Part shown: positions 48,841 to 59,420 of the stretch, in pieces
Numbering within the stretch: the stretch's first letter is position 1
Layout: each line of letters starts with the position of its first letter
From: Mesorhizobium huakuii
Lineage (GTDB): Bacteria > Pseudomonadota > Alphaproteobacteria > Rhizobiales > Rhizobiaceae
Direction of reading: 5' to 3'
NCBI RefSeq assembly: GCF_030160235.1
Contig: NZ_BSNY01000012.1
Span: 527,842 to 591,841, forward strand
DNA length: 64,000 nt
Position numbers and translations under genes: made by a program
The notes under the pieces: generated by a model
The model's input: the letters and a program-made list of their open reading frames with translations, nothing else
Told to the model about the DNA's origin: nothing
The model's database searches: none

Positions 48841-49449
48841 ATGGACTTGTTGCGCCACAAGAAGACGGCCGCCGGACGCGGCTTTCTCGACGATCAGTTC
48901 CTGATTGCCATGCCCGGCATGAAGGACGACCGTTTCACGCGCTCGGTCATCTACATCTGCGCGCACAGCGATGAAGGCGCGATGGGCCTGATAATCAACC
49001 AGACACAGCAGATGCTGTTTCCGGATCTGTTGGTGCAGCTTGGCATCATGAACGAGCAGGAGGCGATCCGCCTGCCGGCGCAGGCGCGCGATTTCGTCGT
49101 GCGCAATGGCGGGCCTGTCGATCGCAGCCGGGGCTTCGTCCTGCATTCGGGCGACTACCGCGTGGAATCGTCGCTGACCGTTTCCGACGATATCTGCCTG
49201 ACCGCGACGGTCGACATTTTGCGCGCCATATCGTCGGGCCGCGGCCCGCGTCACGCGCTGATGGCGCTCGGCTATTCCGGCTGGGGCGCCGGTCAACTGG
49301 AAACCGAGATCGCCGAGAATGGCTGGCTGACCTGTCCCGCCAGTCCCGAGCTTCTCTTCGACGCCGACATCGAGCGCAAATACGATCGCATCCTCGCCTC
49401 GATCGGCATCGATCTGGCGCATCTCAGCCTGGCCGCCGGACACGCCTGA
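48841..49449 (+). CDS. YqgE/AlgH family protein
   Basis: 202 residues of the UPF0301 family: [83 protein letters not shown]. Function is not established; it is linked to alginate regulation in Pseudomonas. The ATG at 48841 gives the usual length, though no good ribosome-binding site is visible and an in-frame start as far back as 48664 exists. Confidence 0.9.
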   Translation: MDLLRHKKTAAGRGFLDDQFLIAMPGMKDDRFTRSVIYICAHSDEGAMGLIINQTQQMLFPDLLVQLGIMNEQEAIRLPAQARDFVVRNGGPVDRSRGFVLHSGDYRVESSLTVSDDICLTATVDILRAISSGRGPRHALMALGYSGWGAGQLETEIAENGWLTCPASPELLFDADIERKYDRILASIGIDLAHLSLAAGHA

Positions 49450-49466
49450 CCCATCACGCCGACGCA

Positions 49467-49626
49467 GAGGCCGTTTCGAAACTCGCTCATGCGAGTCATA
49501 TGATGGTGATTTCGAGAACCGGAGCGGAGCGTACTTAAGGTACGCGAGCACCGGAAGCGCAGAAAGCGCCGGAAGCGCAGAAAGCGCCGTCAGATGGCCG
49601 CAGGAGTAGAGTTTCCAAACGGCCTC
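49467..49626. repeat. 160-bp inverted-repeat intergenic element
   Basis: Bounded by GAGGCCGTTTCGAAACTC (49467-49484) and GAGTTTCCAAACGGCCTC (49609-49626), which pair at 17 of 18 positions. Inside are ACTCGC-TCAT-GCGAGT, GTACTTAAGGTAC and two tandem 18-bp units CCGGAAGCGCAGAAAGCG (49551-49568, 49569-49586). It resembles dispersed palindromic elements (RIME-like) of rhizobia. Its right end touches the stop codon of the GGDEF/EAL gene. Confidence 0.7.
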
Positions 49627-52514
49627 TAAGCCTGCGTCAGCGGATACTGCTCCTTCAACGTCTTCAGCACCTGGTCGCCCGGCATCGGCGCGCCGAACAT
49701 AAAACTCTGCACATATTCGCAGCCCATCTGGCGCAATTCCAGCGCATCGCGTTCGTCCGAGATGCCCTCGGCGACCACCGAGAGGCCGAGCTCATGCGCC
49801 ATATTGACCATGGATTTGAGCAGCACCGCTCGCTTGGGTGTGTTGTCGTCGACAAAGCTCTTGTCGATCTTGATCGTGTCGAACGGGAAGCGCGTCAGAT
49901 AGGCGAGCGAGGAATAGCCCGTGCCGAAATCGTCCAGCGACAGGCCGATGCCGAGCTGCTTCAGCTTGGTCAGCACATGCGCGGTCTGCTCGGGGTTGTC
50001 CATGACCAGGGACTCGGTAAGCTCGAGCCGGAAGCAGCGCGGCTTCAGATTGGCTCGCGCGATGACCGAGCGGACATCGCTGACCAGGTCGCGGCGGATG
50101 AGCTGGCGGCTGGACAGATTGACCGAGACCGACAGCGGTGCGTCGCCGATCTGCTTTTGCCATCCTGCCAGGTCCTCGGCCGCCTGCTGCATGGCAAACA
50201 GCCCTAGCTGCACGATCAGCCCGCAGCTTTCGGCGACCGGAATGAAATCCGCCGGCGGGATCATGCCACGGCGCGGATGGTCCCAGCGTAGCAAGGCCTC
50301 GAAGCCGGCGACGCTGCCGTCCTCCAGGCGCACGATCGGCTGGTAGGCAAGGGTGAATTCGCGCCGCTCGATGGCGCGCCGCAGGTCGGATTCGAACTGC
50401 AGCCGGTCGGTGCCGACGGTGCGGAAAGCCGGGCGGAACGGCTCGATCCGGTCGCCGCCGAAACGCTTGGCCTGGTGCATGGCAAGCTCGGCGTCCTTGA
50501 CCATGTCCTCGGCCGAAGTCTGCGCCGAGGTCCAGGTGATCAGGCCGATCGAGGCGGTCAGCACGATCTCGCGCTTGGCGAAGGTGATCGGGTTGTTGAT
50601 CGCGTGCTTGATGGCGTCCGCCACGCCGGCGATGCGGGCAGGGTCCTGTTCGGACAACAGCATCAGCGCGAACTGGTCGCCGGCAAAGCGCGACAGCGAA
50701 TCCTTCGGCTTCAACAGCCGGTGCAGGCGCCGGGCGATGGTGAGCAGGATGGTGTCGCCGGCCGAGATGCCGAGCCCGTCATTGACCTGCTTGAAGCGGT
50801 CTATGTCGATGACGAAGACGGTCGGACGCACCTTCTCTTCGGTGCGGGCGATCGAGATGATCGCTTCCAGCCGGTTCATGTACAGTTCGCGGTTCGGCAG
50901 CCCGGTCAGATTGTCGTGCACGGCGTCGTGCAGCAGCCGCTCCTCGGACTTCTTCTGCTCGGTAACGTCGACCATGGTGCCGACGCAGCGGATGACCTCG
51001 CCGTCCGATCCGATGACCGGCCGCGCCCGCAACGCGAACCAGTGATAGTGCCCGTCGGCGCCGCGCAGGCGGAAATTCTGTGCCACCCGGCCACGACGGT
51101 GCTCCAGCACCACGTCGAGCGTCGTGCGGAACGTGTCGCGATCGTCGGCATGCAGCACCGGCAGCCAGTTGCGCGCAGCGCCCCCCAGGCTGTTGGGCGC
51201 CAGGCCGAGCTGGATGCTGACATCGGGCTTGGTGACGACGCGGTCGCGCAGAACGTCCCAGTCCCACACCGTGTCGCCCGATCCGGCCACCGCCAGCGCC
51301 TGGCGTTCGAGGTCGGAGAACAGCCCCTGATGCAGCGCGCCGCCGGCAAAGGCGTGCTGCATGACGGTGAAGCCGATGAGCAGAATGATCAGGATCAGCC
51401 CGCCGCCGAGCGCCGGCTGGGCGATGTCATTGTCGAGCATGCCGGTGATCGCCATCCACGACCCGCATAGCCACAACAGCACCATGACCCAACTGGGCAC
51501 CAGCATGATGGCGCGGTCATAGCCGCGTATCCCGAGGAAGATGATCAGGCCGAGCCCGGTCAGCGCGGTTGCCGCAAAGGAGATGCGGGCGATGCCGGCG
51601 GCCACCGCCGGATCGACGATGGCGACGCCGGCAATCAGCACCAGTCCGAGGATCCAGACCAGCGCGCCATAGCTGAAATGGCCGTGCCAGCGGTTGAGGT
51701 TGAGATAGGCGAACAGGAACACCACGAAGGTCGCCGCCAGCGCCACCTCCGTTCCCGCCCGCCACATCTGCTCATTGCCGGGCGAGATCTCGATGACCTT
51801 GTTGAGGAAGCCGAAATCGACGCAGATATAGGCAAGCACCGCCCAGGCAAGGGCTGCGGTCGCCGGGAACATCGAGGTCCCCTTGACCACGAAGAGGATG
51901 GTCAGGAACAGCGCCAGAAGGCCCGCAATGCCGATGACGATGCCGCGAAACAGCGTGTAGGAGTTGACCGAGTCCTTGTAGGCCTCCGGCTCCCACAGAT
52001 AGACCTGCGGCAGCTTGGGCGAAGCGAGCTCGGCGATGAAGGTGATCACCGTTCCCGGGTTCAGCGTCACCCGGAACACATCGGCGTCAGGACTGGTCTG
52101 GCGGTCGAGCGCGAAGCCCTCGCTGGGCGTGATCGCGGCAATGCGGGTGGCGCCGAGATCGGGCCAGAAGATGCCGGAATTGACCAGCCGGAAATGCGGC
52201 GCCACGATCAGCCGGTCAAGCTGCTGGTCGGTGGTGTTGGCCAGTGCGAACACCGCCCAGTCGCCGGTCGAACGCGCGTCATTGGCCTCGACCTCGATGC
52301 GCCGCACGATGCCGTCCGGCCCGGGCGCGGTCGACACCTGGAAGTTTTCGCCCTGGTTGCGGTAGATCTCGAAGGCACGCGACAGGTCGAGCGCGACATC
52401 GTCGCGGGCAATCTTGATCGGTTCGACGGCAAAGGCCGACGAAGCCGCGCACAGCGTCAGGATTGCCGCGAGGACAAAGGCGAACAGCGGCCCGTTTCGC
52501 AGGAAATTCGTCAA
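49626..52514 (-). CDS. Membrane-bound PAS-GGDEF-EAL cyclic-di-GMP protein
   Basis: 962 residues. A signal peptide, then a periplasmic 7TMR-DISM-like domain (about 30-185), about seven membrane helices (about 190-395), a PAS domain (about 410-525), a GGDEF domain (about 535-690) and an EAL domain (about 705-950). The GGDEF active site reads AGDQF (50670-50684), so cyclase activity is doubtful; the EAL domain keeps FEALLRW and LDDFGTGYSSLAYL, so phosphodiesterase activity is likely. Last gene of a thrC-M16-GNAT-EAL unit, 3 bases after the GNAT gene. The periplasmic domain would sense an unknown signal. Confidence 0.93.
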   Translation of the reverse strand: MTNFLRNGPLFAFVLAAILTLCAASSAFAVEPIKIARDDVALDLSRAFEIYRNQGENFQVSTAPGPDGIVRRIEVEANDARSTGDWAVFALANTTDQQLDRLIVAPHFRLVNSGIFWPDLGATRIAAITPSEGFALDRQTSPDADVFRVTLNPGTVITFIAELASPKLPQVYLWEPEAYKDSVNSYTLFRGIVIGIAGLLALFLTILFVVKGTSMFPATAALAWAVLAYICVDFGFLNKVIEISPGNEQMWRAGTEVALAATFVVFLFAYLNLNRWHGHFSYGALVWILGLVLIAGVAIVDPAVAAGIARISFAATALTGLGLIIFLGIRGYDRAIMLVPSWVMVLLWLCGSWMAITGMLDNDIAQPALGGGLILIILLIGFTVMQHAFAGGALHQGLFSDLERQALAVAGSGDTVWDWDVLRDRVVTKPDVSIQLGLAPNSLGGAARNWLPVLHADDRDTFRTTLDVVLEHRRGRVAQNFRLRGADGHYHWFALRARPVIGSDGEVIRCVGTMVDVTEQKKSEERLLHDAVHDNLTGLPNRELYMNRLEAIISIARTEEKVRPTVFVIDIDRFKQVNDGLGISAGDTILLTIARRLHRLLKPKDSLSRFAGDQFALMLLSEQDPARIAGVADAIKHAINNPITFAKREIVLTASIGLITWTSAQTSAEDMVKDAELAMHQAKRFGGDRIEPFRPAFRTVGTDRLQFESDLRRAIERREFTLAYQPIVRLEDGSVAGFEALLRWDHPRRGMIPPADFIPVAESCGLIVQLGLFAMQQAAEDLAGWQKQIGDAPLSVSVNLSSRQLIRRDLVSDVRSVIARANLKPRCFRLELTESLVMDNPEQTAHVLTKLKQLGIGLSLDDFGTGYSSLAYLTRFPFDTIKIDKSFVDDNTPKRAVLLKSMVNMAHELGLSVVAEGISDERDALELRQMGCEYVQSFMFGAPMPGDQVLKTLKEQYPLTQA

Positions 52515-52517
52515 AAA

Positions 52518-53114
52518 TCAGTCCTTCGTTCCTGCGTCCAGCGGATCGTCCGCGATCCGGGCGTAGAGATAGTGGTCCTGCCAGATGCCGTTGATCCTGA
52601 GATAGGATCTTAACAGTCCTTCGCGCCGGAATCCGGCTTTTTCAAGCACGCGGATCGACCTGATATTGTCGGGAATACAGGCCGCTTCGATCCGGTGCAA
52701 CCTCAGCGTATCGAAGGCGAAGCGGGCCACGACCTTGACCGCGTCGGTCATCAGGCCGCGACCGCCGAAGCGCTCGCCGATCCAGTAGCCGACATGGCCG
52801 CTCTGCGAGACACCGTGGCGTATGTTGCCGAGCGTGATGCCGCCAGCCAGCTTGCCGCTCGACTTCTCGAAGATGAAGAAGGCGATCGCGGTTCCCTGTG
52901 CATAGTCCTCGCGGTAGCGGCTGATGCGCAGGCGCCACGCCGTGCGGTCGAGTTCATCGGGGGTCCAGCGCGGCTCCCACGGCTCCAGGAACGCCCGGCT
53001 TTCGCCGCGCAGCGTCGACCATTCCCGGAAGTCATTGGTGAATGGCACGCGCAACGTGACGAGGTTGCCCTTCAGCGCCGGCAGGTCACGGCGAAAGAAA
53101 GGGAGCGCGAACAC
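52518..53114 (-). CDS. GNAT-family N-acetyltransferase (RimJ/RimL-like)
   Basis: 198 residues with the GNAT fold: TLRVPFTNDFREWSTLRGES at the N-terminus, acetyl-CoA loop region HVGYWIGERFGGRGLMTDAV, and LHRIEAACIPDNIRSIRVLEKAGFRREG near the end. This resembles RimJ-type enzymes that acetylate ribosomal-protein N-termini; the actual substrate is unknown. Tightly placed between the M16 gene (14 bases) and the EAL gene (3 bases). Confidence 0.92.
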   Translation of the reverse strand: MFALPFFRRDLPALKGNLVTLRVPFTNDFREWSTLRGESRAFLEPWEPRWTPDELDRTAWRLRISRYREDYAQGTAIAFFIFEKSSGKLAGGITLGNIRHGVSQSGHVGYWIGERFGGRGLMTDAVKVVARFAFDTLRLHRIEAACIPDNIRSIRVLEKAGFRREGLLRSYLRINGIWQDHYLYARIADDPLDAGTKD

Positions 53115-53128
53115 GACGCTTTGGGGAC

Positions 53129-54421
53129 TTAGACGGCGAGCCTGCGGGCCGTGGTCTGCGTACCCGGAAGCGAATCGAGGATCGCCTCATATGGTGCCAG
53201 CGTACCCACGGGCCCGACAGCGGTAAGCGTCGGCTTGGTCGAGAACATCCGCGACGACAGGTCGGTCAGCCGCTCCACCGTCAGCGCCGACAGGCGCTCC
53301 ATCAATTCCTCCTTGGCGATCGGCCTGCCGAACAAGAGCAGCTGCCTTGCGATCTGCGAGGCGCGGCTGGCCGGGCTTTCGGCGGACATGATCAGTCCGG
53401 CGCGATACTGGGCGCGCGCGCGGTCGAGTTCTTCCTGCAGGATGTTCTCGCCGGCCTTCTGCAACTCGTCGATGATGACAGGCACGAGTTCGGCGATGTC
53501 GCTCTGGCCCGTCGCGGCGTGGACGCCGAAGATGCCGGTGTCGGAAAAGCCCCAATGGAAGGCATAGACCGAATAACACAGGCCGCGTTTCTCACGGACT
53601 TCCTGGAACAGGCGCGATGACATGCCGCCGCCGAGGATCATCGACAGCACCTGCGAGGCGTAGAAGTCGCGCACATGGTAGGCGCGGCCCTCGAAGCCCA
53701 GCACGATCTGTGCATCCATCAGGTCGCGGTCCTCGCGGAAATCGCCGCCGACATATTGCGCATATTGCGGGATGGTGCTGTCGGCCTTGCTGCGGAAGCC
53801 GCCGAGCTGCTTCTCCACCTCGCGCACGAAATTGTCGTGCTTGATGTCGCCGGCAGCCACGATCACCATCCGCTCGGCGCCATATTGGCGCTCGATGAAA
53901 TCGTGCAGCTGCTTGGAGGTGAAGGATTTGACGGTGTCCGGCGTGCCCAGGATCGAGCGGCCGATGGTCTGGTGGCGAAAGGCCGTCTCGGTGAAACGGT
54001 CGAAGACGATATCGTCTGGCGTATCGTGCGCGGCGCCGATCTCCTGCAGGATGACATGCTGCTCGCGCTCGAGCTCCTGCGGGTCGAATTCGGACTCCTG
54101 CAGGATGTCGGCAAGGATGTCGACGGCCAGCGGCACGTCATCGCTGAGAACCCTGGCGTAGTAGGAGGTGGTCTCGACACTGGTGGCGGCGTTGATCTCG
54201 CCGCCGACATCCTCGATCTCCGAGGCGATTTCGAAGGCCGTCCGCCGCTTCGTGCCCTTGAACGCCATGTGCTCGAGCAGATGGGCCATGCCATGCTCTT
54301 CGTCACGTTCATTGCGGGCGCCGGACTTGACCCAGGCACCCAAGGCAACCGATTCGATACTTGGAAGGGTTTCGGTGGCGACTGTCAGGCCGTTCGACAG
54401 ACGGCTTACCTCAACACCCAT
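53129..54421 (-). CDS. M16-family zinc peptidase (mitochondrial-processing-peptidase-like)
   Basis: 430 residues. The inverted zinc motif HxxEH is in GMAHLLEHMAFKGTKRRTA, with the downstream Glu in the INAATSVETTSYYARVL region. The second, inactive-like half contains FYASQVLSMILGGGMSSRLF and the FHWGFSDTGIFGVHAATG segment. Bacterial homologues of the mitochondrial processing peptidase are common in alphaproteobacteria. It follows thrC by 14 bases. Confidence 0.94.
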   Translation of the reverse strand: MGVEVSRLSNGLTVATETLPSIESVALGAWVKSGARNERDEEHGMAHLLEHMAFKGTKRRTAFEIASEIEDVGGEINAATSVETTSYYARVLSDDVPLAVDILADILQESEFDPQELEREQHVILQEIGAAHDTPDDIVFDRFTETAFRHQTIGRSILGTPDTVKSFTSKQLHDFIERQYGAERMVIVAAGDIKHDNFVREVEKQLGGFRSKADSTIPQYAQYVGGDFREDRDLMDAQIVLGFEGRAYHVRDFYASQVLSMILGGGMSSRLFQEVREKRGLCYSVYAFHWGFSDTGIFGVHAATGQSDIAELVPVIIDELQKAGENILQEELDRARAQYRAGLIMSAESPASRASQIARQLLLFGRPIAKEELMERLSALTVERLTDLSSRMFSTKPTLTAVGPVGTLAPYEAILDSLPGTQTTARRLAV

Positions 54422-54435
54422 ATGGTTCGTACTCC

Positions 54436-55833
54436 CTAACGCGCCGCCCGCGCGCGGCGGCTGACGTAATCTTCCACCATTTTCAGGTCGGATGGAAGTA
54501 CCGTGTATTTTTCCTCAAATGTCATCAATCCGCCTAGCCATGCGGGCAGGGCCGGCGAGACGCCGCTGGCGGCCTCGACGGCGGCCGGAAATTTGGCCGG
54601 ATGGGCGGTGCCCAGCACCACCATGGGCACGGCGCCCGATGCCTTTCCGGCCGCGACATGCATGGCCGCGGCTGTGTGTGGATCCAGCAGGTAATCGCTG
54701 GCCGCAAGCGTCGAACGGATGGTGGCGGCGACCTCGTCCATGGTGGCGCGGCCGGCGTCGAATTCGGATCGCATCCCATTGATTTCGCGGGCTTCTATGG
54801 TGAAGGCGCCGGACTGCTTCAGGCCGTCCATGTAGCGCCGCACGGTCGCCGAGTCGCGGTTGGAGGCCTCGAACAGCAGGCGTTCGAAATTCGACGAAAC
54901 CTGGATGTCCATCGAAGGCGAGGTGGTGGCAAAGACACCCTTGGTACGGTATTCGCCGGTCGCGAAAGTGCGGGCCAATATGTCGTTGTCGTTGGTGGCG
55001 ATGACCAGCCGTTCGATCGGCAGGCCCATCTTCTTGGCGGCGTAGCCGGCGAAGATATCGCCGAAATTGCCGGTCGGCACGGTGAAGGACACCGGCCTGT
55101 CCGGCGCGCCGAGCGACAGGGCCGAGGAGAAATAATAGACGATCTGGGCCATGATGCGGGCCCAGTTGATCGAATTGACCCCCGACAACGCCACCCGGTC
55201 TCGGAAGAGGTGGTCGTTGAACATGTCCTTGAGCAGGCCCTGGCAGTCGTCGAAATTGCCTTCGATCGCCAGTGCGTGGACGTTCTCGGCCTTCGACGTC
55301 GTCATCTGGCGCTGCTGCACCGGCGAAACGCGGCCATGCGGGAACAGGATGAAGATGTCGGTGCGGCTGCGCCCGGCAAAGGCGTCGATCGCCGCGCCGC
55401 CCGTGTCGCCTGACGTGGCGCCGACGATGGTGGCATGCTGGTCGCGTTCGGCAAGCACATGGTCCATCAGCCGGGCGAGCAGCTGCATCGCCACATCCTT
55501 GAATGCCAGCGTCGGCCCATGGAAGAGTTCGAGGACAAACGTGTTGGGGCCGGTCTGGACAAGTGGGCAGACCGCCGCGTGACGGAAGGTGGCATAGGCT
55601 TCGCGCACCAGGCGTTCGAAGACCGGCGCCGGGATTTCGCCGCCAAGGAACGGCGACAGCACACGGATCGCGAGATCAGGATAGGCAAGGCCGCGCATGG
55701 CGCGGATCTCGGAAGCTGAAAACCGCGGCCACTCGCGCGGCACGTAAAGCCCACCGTCGCGCGCCAGCCCCGCCAGCACCGCATCGGAAAATCCAAGCGC
55801 GGGTGCTTCGCCGCGCGTACTCACATATTGCAT
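54436..55833 (-). CDS. thrC: Threonine synthase
   Basis: 465-residue PLP enzyme that converts O-phosphohomoserine to threonine. MQYVSTRGEAPALGFSDAVL at the N-terminus, the PLP lysine in FHGPTLAFKDVAMQLL, the phosphate-binding GATSGDTGGAAIDAF and VPTGNFGDIFAGYAAKKMGLP. First gene of a minus-strand unit with the M16 peptidase, GNAT and GGDEF/EAL genes. thrB lies elsewhere in the window on the plus strand. Confidence 0.96.
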   Translation of the reverse strand: MQYVSTRGEAPALGFSDAVLAGLARDGGLYVPREWPRFSASEIRAMRGLAYPDLAIRVLSPFLGGEIPAPVFERLVREAYATFRHAAVCPLVQTGPNTFVLELFHGPTLAFKDVAMQLLARLMDHVLAERDQHATIVGATSGDTGGAAIDAFAGRSRTDIFILFPHGRVSPVQQRQMTTSKAENVHALAIEGNFDDCQGLLKDMFNDHLFRDRVALSGVNSINWARIMAQIVYYFSSALSLGAPDRPVSFTVPTGNFGDIFAGYAAKKMGLPIERLVIATNDNDILARTFATGEYRTKGVFATTSPSMDIQVSSNFERLLFEASNRDSATVRRYMDGLKQSGAFTIEAREINGMRSEFDAGRATMDEVAATIRSTLAASDYLLDPHTAAAMHVAAGKASGAVPMVVLGTAHPAKFPAAVEAASGVSPALPAWLGGLMTFEEKYTVLPSDLKMVEDYVSRRARAAR

Positions 55834-55962
55834 GTCTCAGTCCCGTTGCCGCTTGGCGTTTCCGTTCACCACAAGGTGGTTAATTTCTGTGCCGGCTCCA
55901 GTCGCATTTTTGCCGCGGCGTTGATATACGTCACCAGCTTTACGAGAGGGAAGTGCAGTTTC

Positions 55963-56691
55963 ATGGCGTTTCGTACATCAAGTGGCCGCTTTTTGGCGGG
56001 TCTTGCGCTCACCGGCTTTATGCTCGCCGCCGCCGGCTGCCAATCGGGCGACAATGGCATCCTTAACCTTGGTTTCGGCAAGAAGGACCCGGCGGCGCCA
56101 CCGCCGCCGCAAGATCCCAAGATTCTGGCCAGCCAGTTGAATGCCTATTGCCCGCGGGTGACGGTCCGCGACGGTACGGCCTTTTTCAACACCTATGCCA
56201 ACGAGGTCAAGAAGGCCAAGCCGAAGCTCAAGAAGACCGGCGACGCCGCCGCGGATGCCGCGGCCCAGGCCGCGGCTGACGCCGCCGCTGCAACGCCGCC
56301 GGATGATTCCGCGAGGATCATTTACCAGGCGTCGATTTCCGACGTGACCCGCGATTGCAGCCGTGCCGACGGACAGCTGACGATGAAGATCGCGGTCGCC
56401 GGCAAGATCGTGCCGGGACCGAAATTTACGCCTGGCACCATCACCATGCCGATCCGCACCGCGGTGATGCACGGCACCGACGTGCTCTATTCGCAGATCC
56501 ACCAGTATCAGGTCCAGGTCACCGATCCGTCGGTCGCTACCCAGTTCGTCTTCACCGATTCCAATGTCGTCGTGCCGGCGCCGACGGCGCAGGATTATCA
56601 GGCCTATGCCGGCTATGACGAAACCGCGCCGAAGGCGACGACCGACAAGCCGAAGAAGACTCACAGGAAGAAGGCCGCCGCGACGAACTGA
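55963..56691 (+). CDS. Alanine-rich lipoprotein of unknown function
   Basis: 242 residues from the ATG at 55963. The signal peptide ends in a lipobox (MLAAAGC, Cys about 24). A proline run (AAPPPPQDPK), an Ala-rich helix (DAAADAAAQAAADAAAATPP) and a beta-rich C-terminal domain (ISDVTRDCSRADGQLTMKIAVAGKIVPGPK ... IHQYQVQVTDPSVATQF) follow, ending in a Lys-rich tail. I do not recognise a family name with certainty. Divergent from thrC. Confidence 0.8.
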   Translation: MAFRTSSGRFLAGLALTGFMLAAAGCQSGDNGILNLGFGKKDPAAPPPPQDPKILASQLNAYCPRVTVRDGTAFFNTYANEVKKAKPKLKKTGDAAADAAAQAAADAAAATPPDDSARIIYQASISDVTRDCSRADGQLTMKIAVAGKIVPGPKFTPGTITMPIRTAVMHGTDVLYSQIHQYQVQVTDPSVATQFVFTDSNVVVPAPTAQDYQAYAGYDETAPKATTDKPKKTHRKKAAATN

Positions 56692-56731
56692 GCGGTCATC
56701 GACATAGCGTGCGTCCGGCCGGGCGCGCGTC

Positions 56732-57421
56732 TCAGGCGTCAGCCGACCATTCCGATAGCGCCGCGATCACGCTTTTCAGCTCTGCCCAGCGGCGGATCAC
56801 CGTTTCGGCGCCGGCCTCGCTCAGCGCGTCGGCATGGCCGGGATAGCTGTGGCTGGCGCCGGTGAAGCCGATCACCCGCATGCCGGCTGCCCTGGCGCCG
56901 GCGACGCCGTGCACGGAATCCTCGATGACGAAGGTATTCGCCGGCTTCGCGCCGAGTTTTTCTGCCGCGAACAGGAACACGTCCGGCGCCGGCTTGGTCT
57001 TTTTGCTCGGTATTTCCAGCGCCGAAAAAATGCGGCCGGCGAAAAACGGCAGCAGATGCACCTTCTCCAGCATGAATTCTATCCGCTCCGAGCGTGAGTT
57101 GGAGCAGATACAGCGCTGCGTCGTGACCGAGGCGACAGCTTCGCGCACGCCTTCAATGGCACGCACGTCGCTGCGCAGTTTGCGGTCGACGAGCTCTTCG
57201 GCGCGGTCGATCAGCGACGCCTGGAACGGGATTTTGGACTTCTCCTCGATCCGCATCAGTATGTCCTTGAACGTCAGGCCCGCATAGCTCTCGGCAATCT
57301 CCTCGGCCGAGATTTCATATCCGGCGAGCGTTATCAGCTCGGCCTCGATCCGCGCGGCGATGATTTCGGAATCGACGAGCACGCCGTCGCAATCGAAGAT
57401 GACAAGGTCTGGCTGGGGCAT
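56732..57421 (-). CDS. HAD-superfamily phosphatase (GPH/beta-phosphoglucomutase-like)
   Basis: 229 residues. HAD motifs: I VIFDCDGVLVDSE (nucleophile Asp), II CSNSRSERIEF, III KKTKPAPDVFLFAAEKLG and IV VIEDSVHGVAGARAAGM. An alpha-helical cap lies between motif I and II. It dephosphorylates small sugar-phosphate-like molecules, probably; the true substrate is open. The ATG at 57421 was chosen over a longer Pro/Arg-rich N-terminus. Confidence 0.92.
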   Translation of the reverse strand: MPQPDLVIFDCDGVLVDSEIIAARIEAELITLAGYEISAEEIAESYAGLTFKDILMRIEEKSKIPFQASLIDRAEELVDRKLRSDVRAIEGVREAVASVTTQRCICSNSRSERIEFMLEKVHLLPFFAGRIFSALEIPSKKTKPAPDVFLFAAEKLGAKPANTFVIEDSVHGVAGARAAGMRVIGFTGASHSYPGHADALSEAGAETVIRRWAELKSVIAALSEWSADA

Positions 57422-57570
57422 GGTGATCCGGACAAAGGGAGGATGAAGTGGCCGTGGCGGCCTCGGGCGGCGCGGCATACACCAATGGCCCGGCCTTCGC
57501 AAACCTGGCAGGCCTATCCGCGAGCCTTCACCGAATATTTACGCTGATCGGTAACCATAACGGGGAGTAA

Positions 57571-58731
<1,161 letters not shown>

Positions 58732-58771
58732 GCCCCTGCCGAATTATCGCATATCGCGTTGAATCAGAATC

Positions 58772-59410
58772 TCAGCGGATCGTCGCAAGCGATTCAGATC
58801 GCGCCTTGATTCCAAAGCGTGCAAGATCTGCTTCAAGCGTCCGGGCATCGGTGAACAGCACCGCTTGCCAGCCAGCAGCCTTGGCGCCGTCGACATTCTT
58901 CTGGCTGTCGTCGATGAACAGCGTCGCCGAGGGTTCGAGCCCGAACGCAGCCACGTGATGGTCGTAAATGTCGCGATCCGGCTTGATCTTGCCGATCTCG
59001 CCGGAGATCGTGACGCCGCGCGGTCGATTGAGGAAATCGAAGCGCTCGCGGGCTTCCGCCAAGGTGTCGGACGCGAAGTTGGTCAACATGGTCACGTCGT
59101 GGCCGCTTTCGATCAGGCCAAGCATGATGGCGACGCTGTCGTCATAGGCGTGCGGCACCATGTCGTGCCAATGGCGGCGGAAATTGCGGATATTTTCCGC
59201 ATGGCCGGGATAGTCCGCAATCAGTAGCGCCTCTGCCTCTTCCCAGCTCCGGCCGCGATCCTGCTCGATATTCCAGTCATGCGTGCAGACATTGTCGAAG
59301 AACCACTTTCTCTCTGCGGTATCGGGGATGAGGCGGCTGAACGGAATGTTCGGGTCGTAGTGGATCAGCACGCGGCCGATGTCGAAAACGATGTGGCGGA
59401 TCTCGGTCAT
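58772..59410 (-). CDS. HAD-superfamily hydrolase (YihX-like)
   Basis: 212 residues. Motif I reads VFDIGRVLIHYDP, the Asp-x-Gly form seen in YihX and epoxide-hydrolase N-domains; motif II TMLTNFASDTL; motif III region GKIKPDRDIYDHHVAAFGL; motif IV TLFIDDSQKNVDGAKAAGW. Small-molecule phosphatase, substrate unknown. Convergent with ccrM (40 bases between stops) and 10 bases downstream of mutY, so probably in one transcript with mutY. Confidence 0.92.
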   Translation of the reverse strand: MTEIRHIVFDIGRVLIHYDPNIPFSRLIPDTAERKWFFDNVCTHDWNIEQDRGRSWEEAEALLIADYPGHAENIRNFRRHWHDMVPHAYDDSVAIMLGLIESGHDVTMLTNFASDTLAEARERFDFLNRPRGVTISGEIGKIKPDRDIYDHHVAAFGLEPSATLFIDDSQKNVDGAKAAGWQAVLFTDARTLEADLARFGIKARSESLATIR

Positions 59411-59420
59411 GAAGCCTCTT

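Noticed and set aside
58772-59410. HAD protein with FDIG instead of FDxD as a dead enzyme
   Set aside because: The Asp-x-Gly form is normal for the YihX-type subfamily, so it is not evidence of inactivation.
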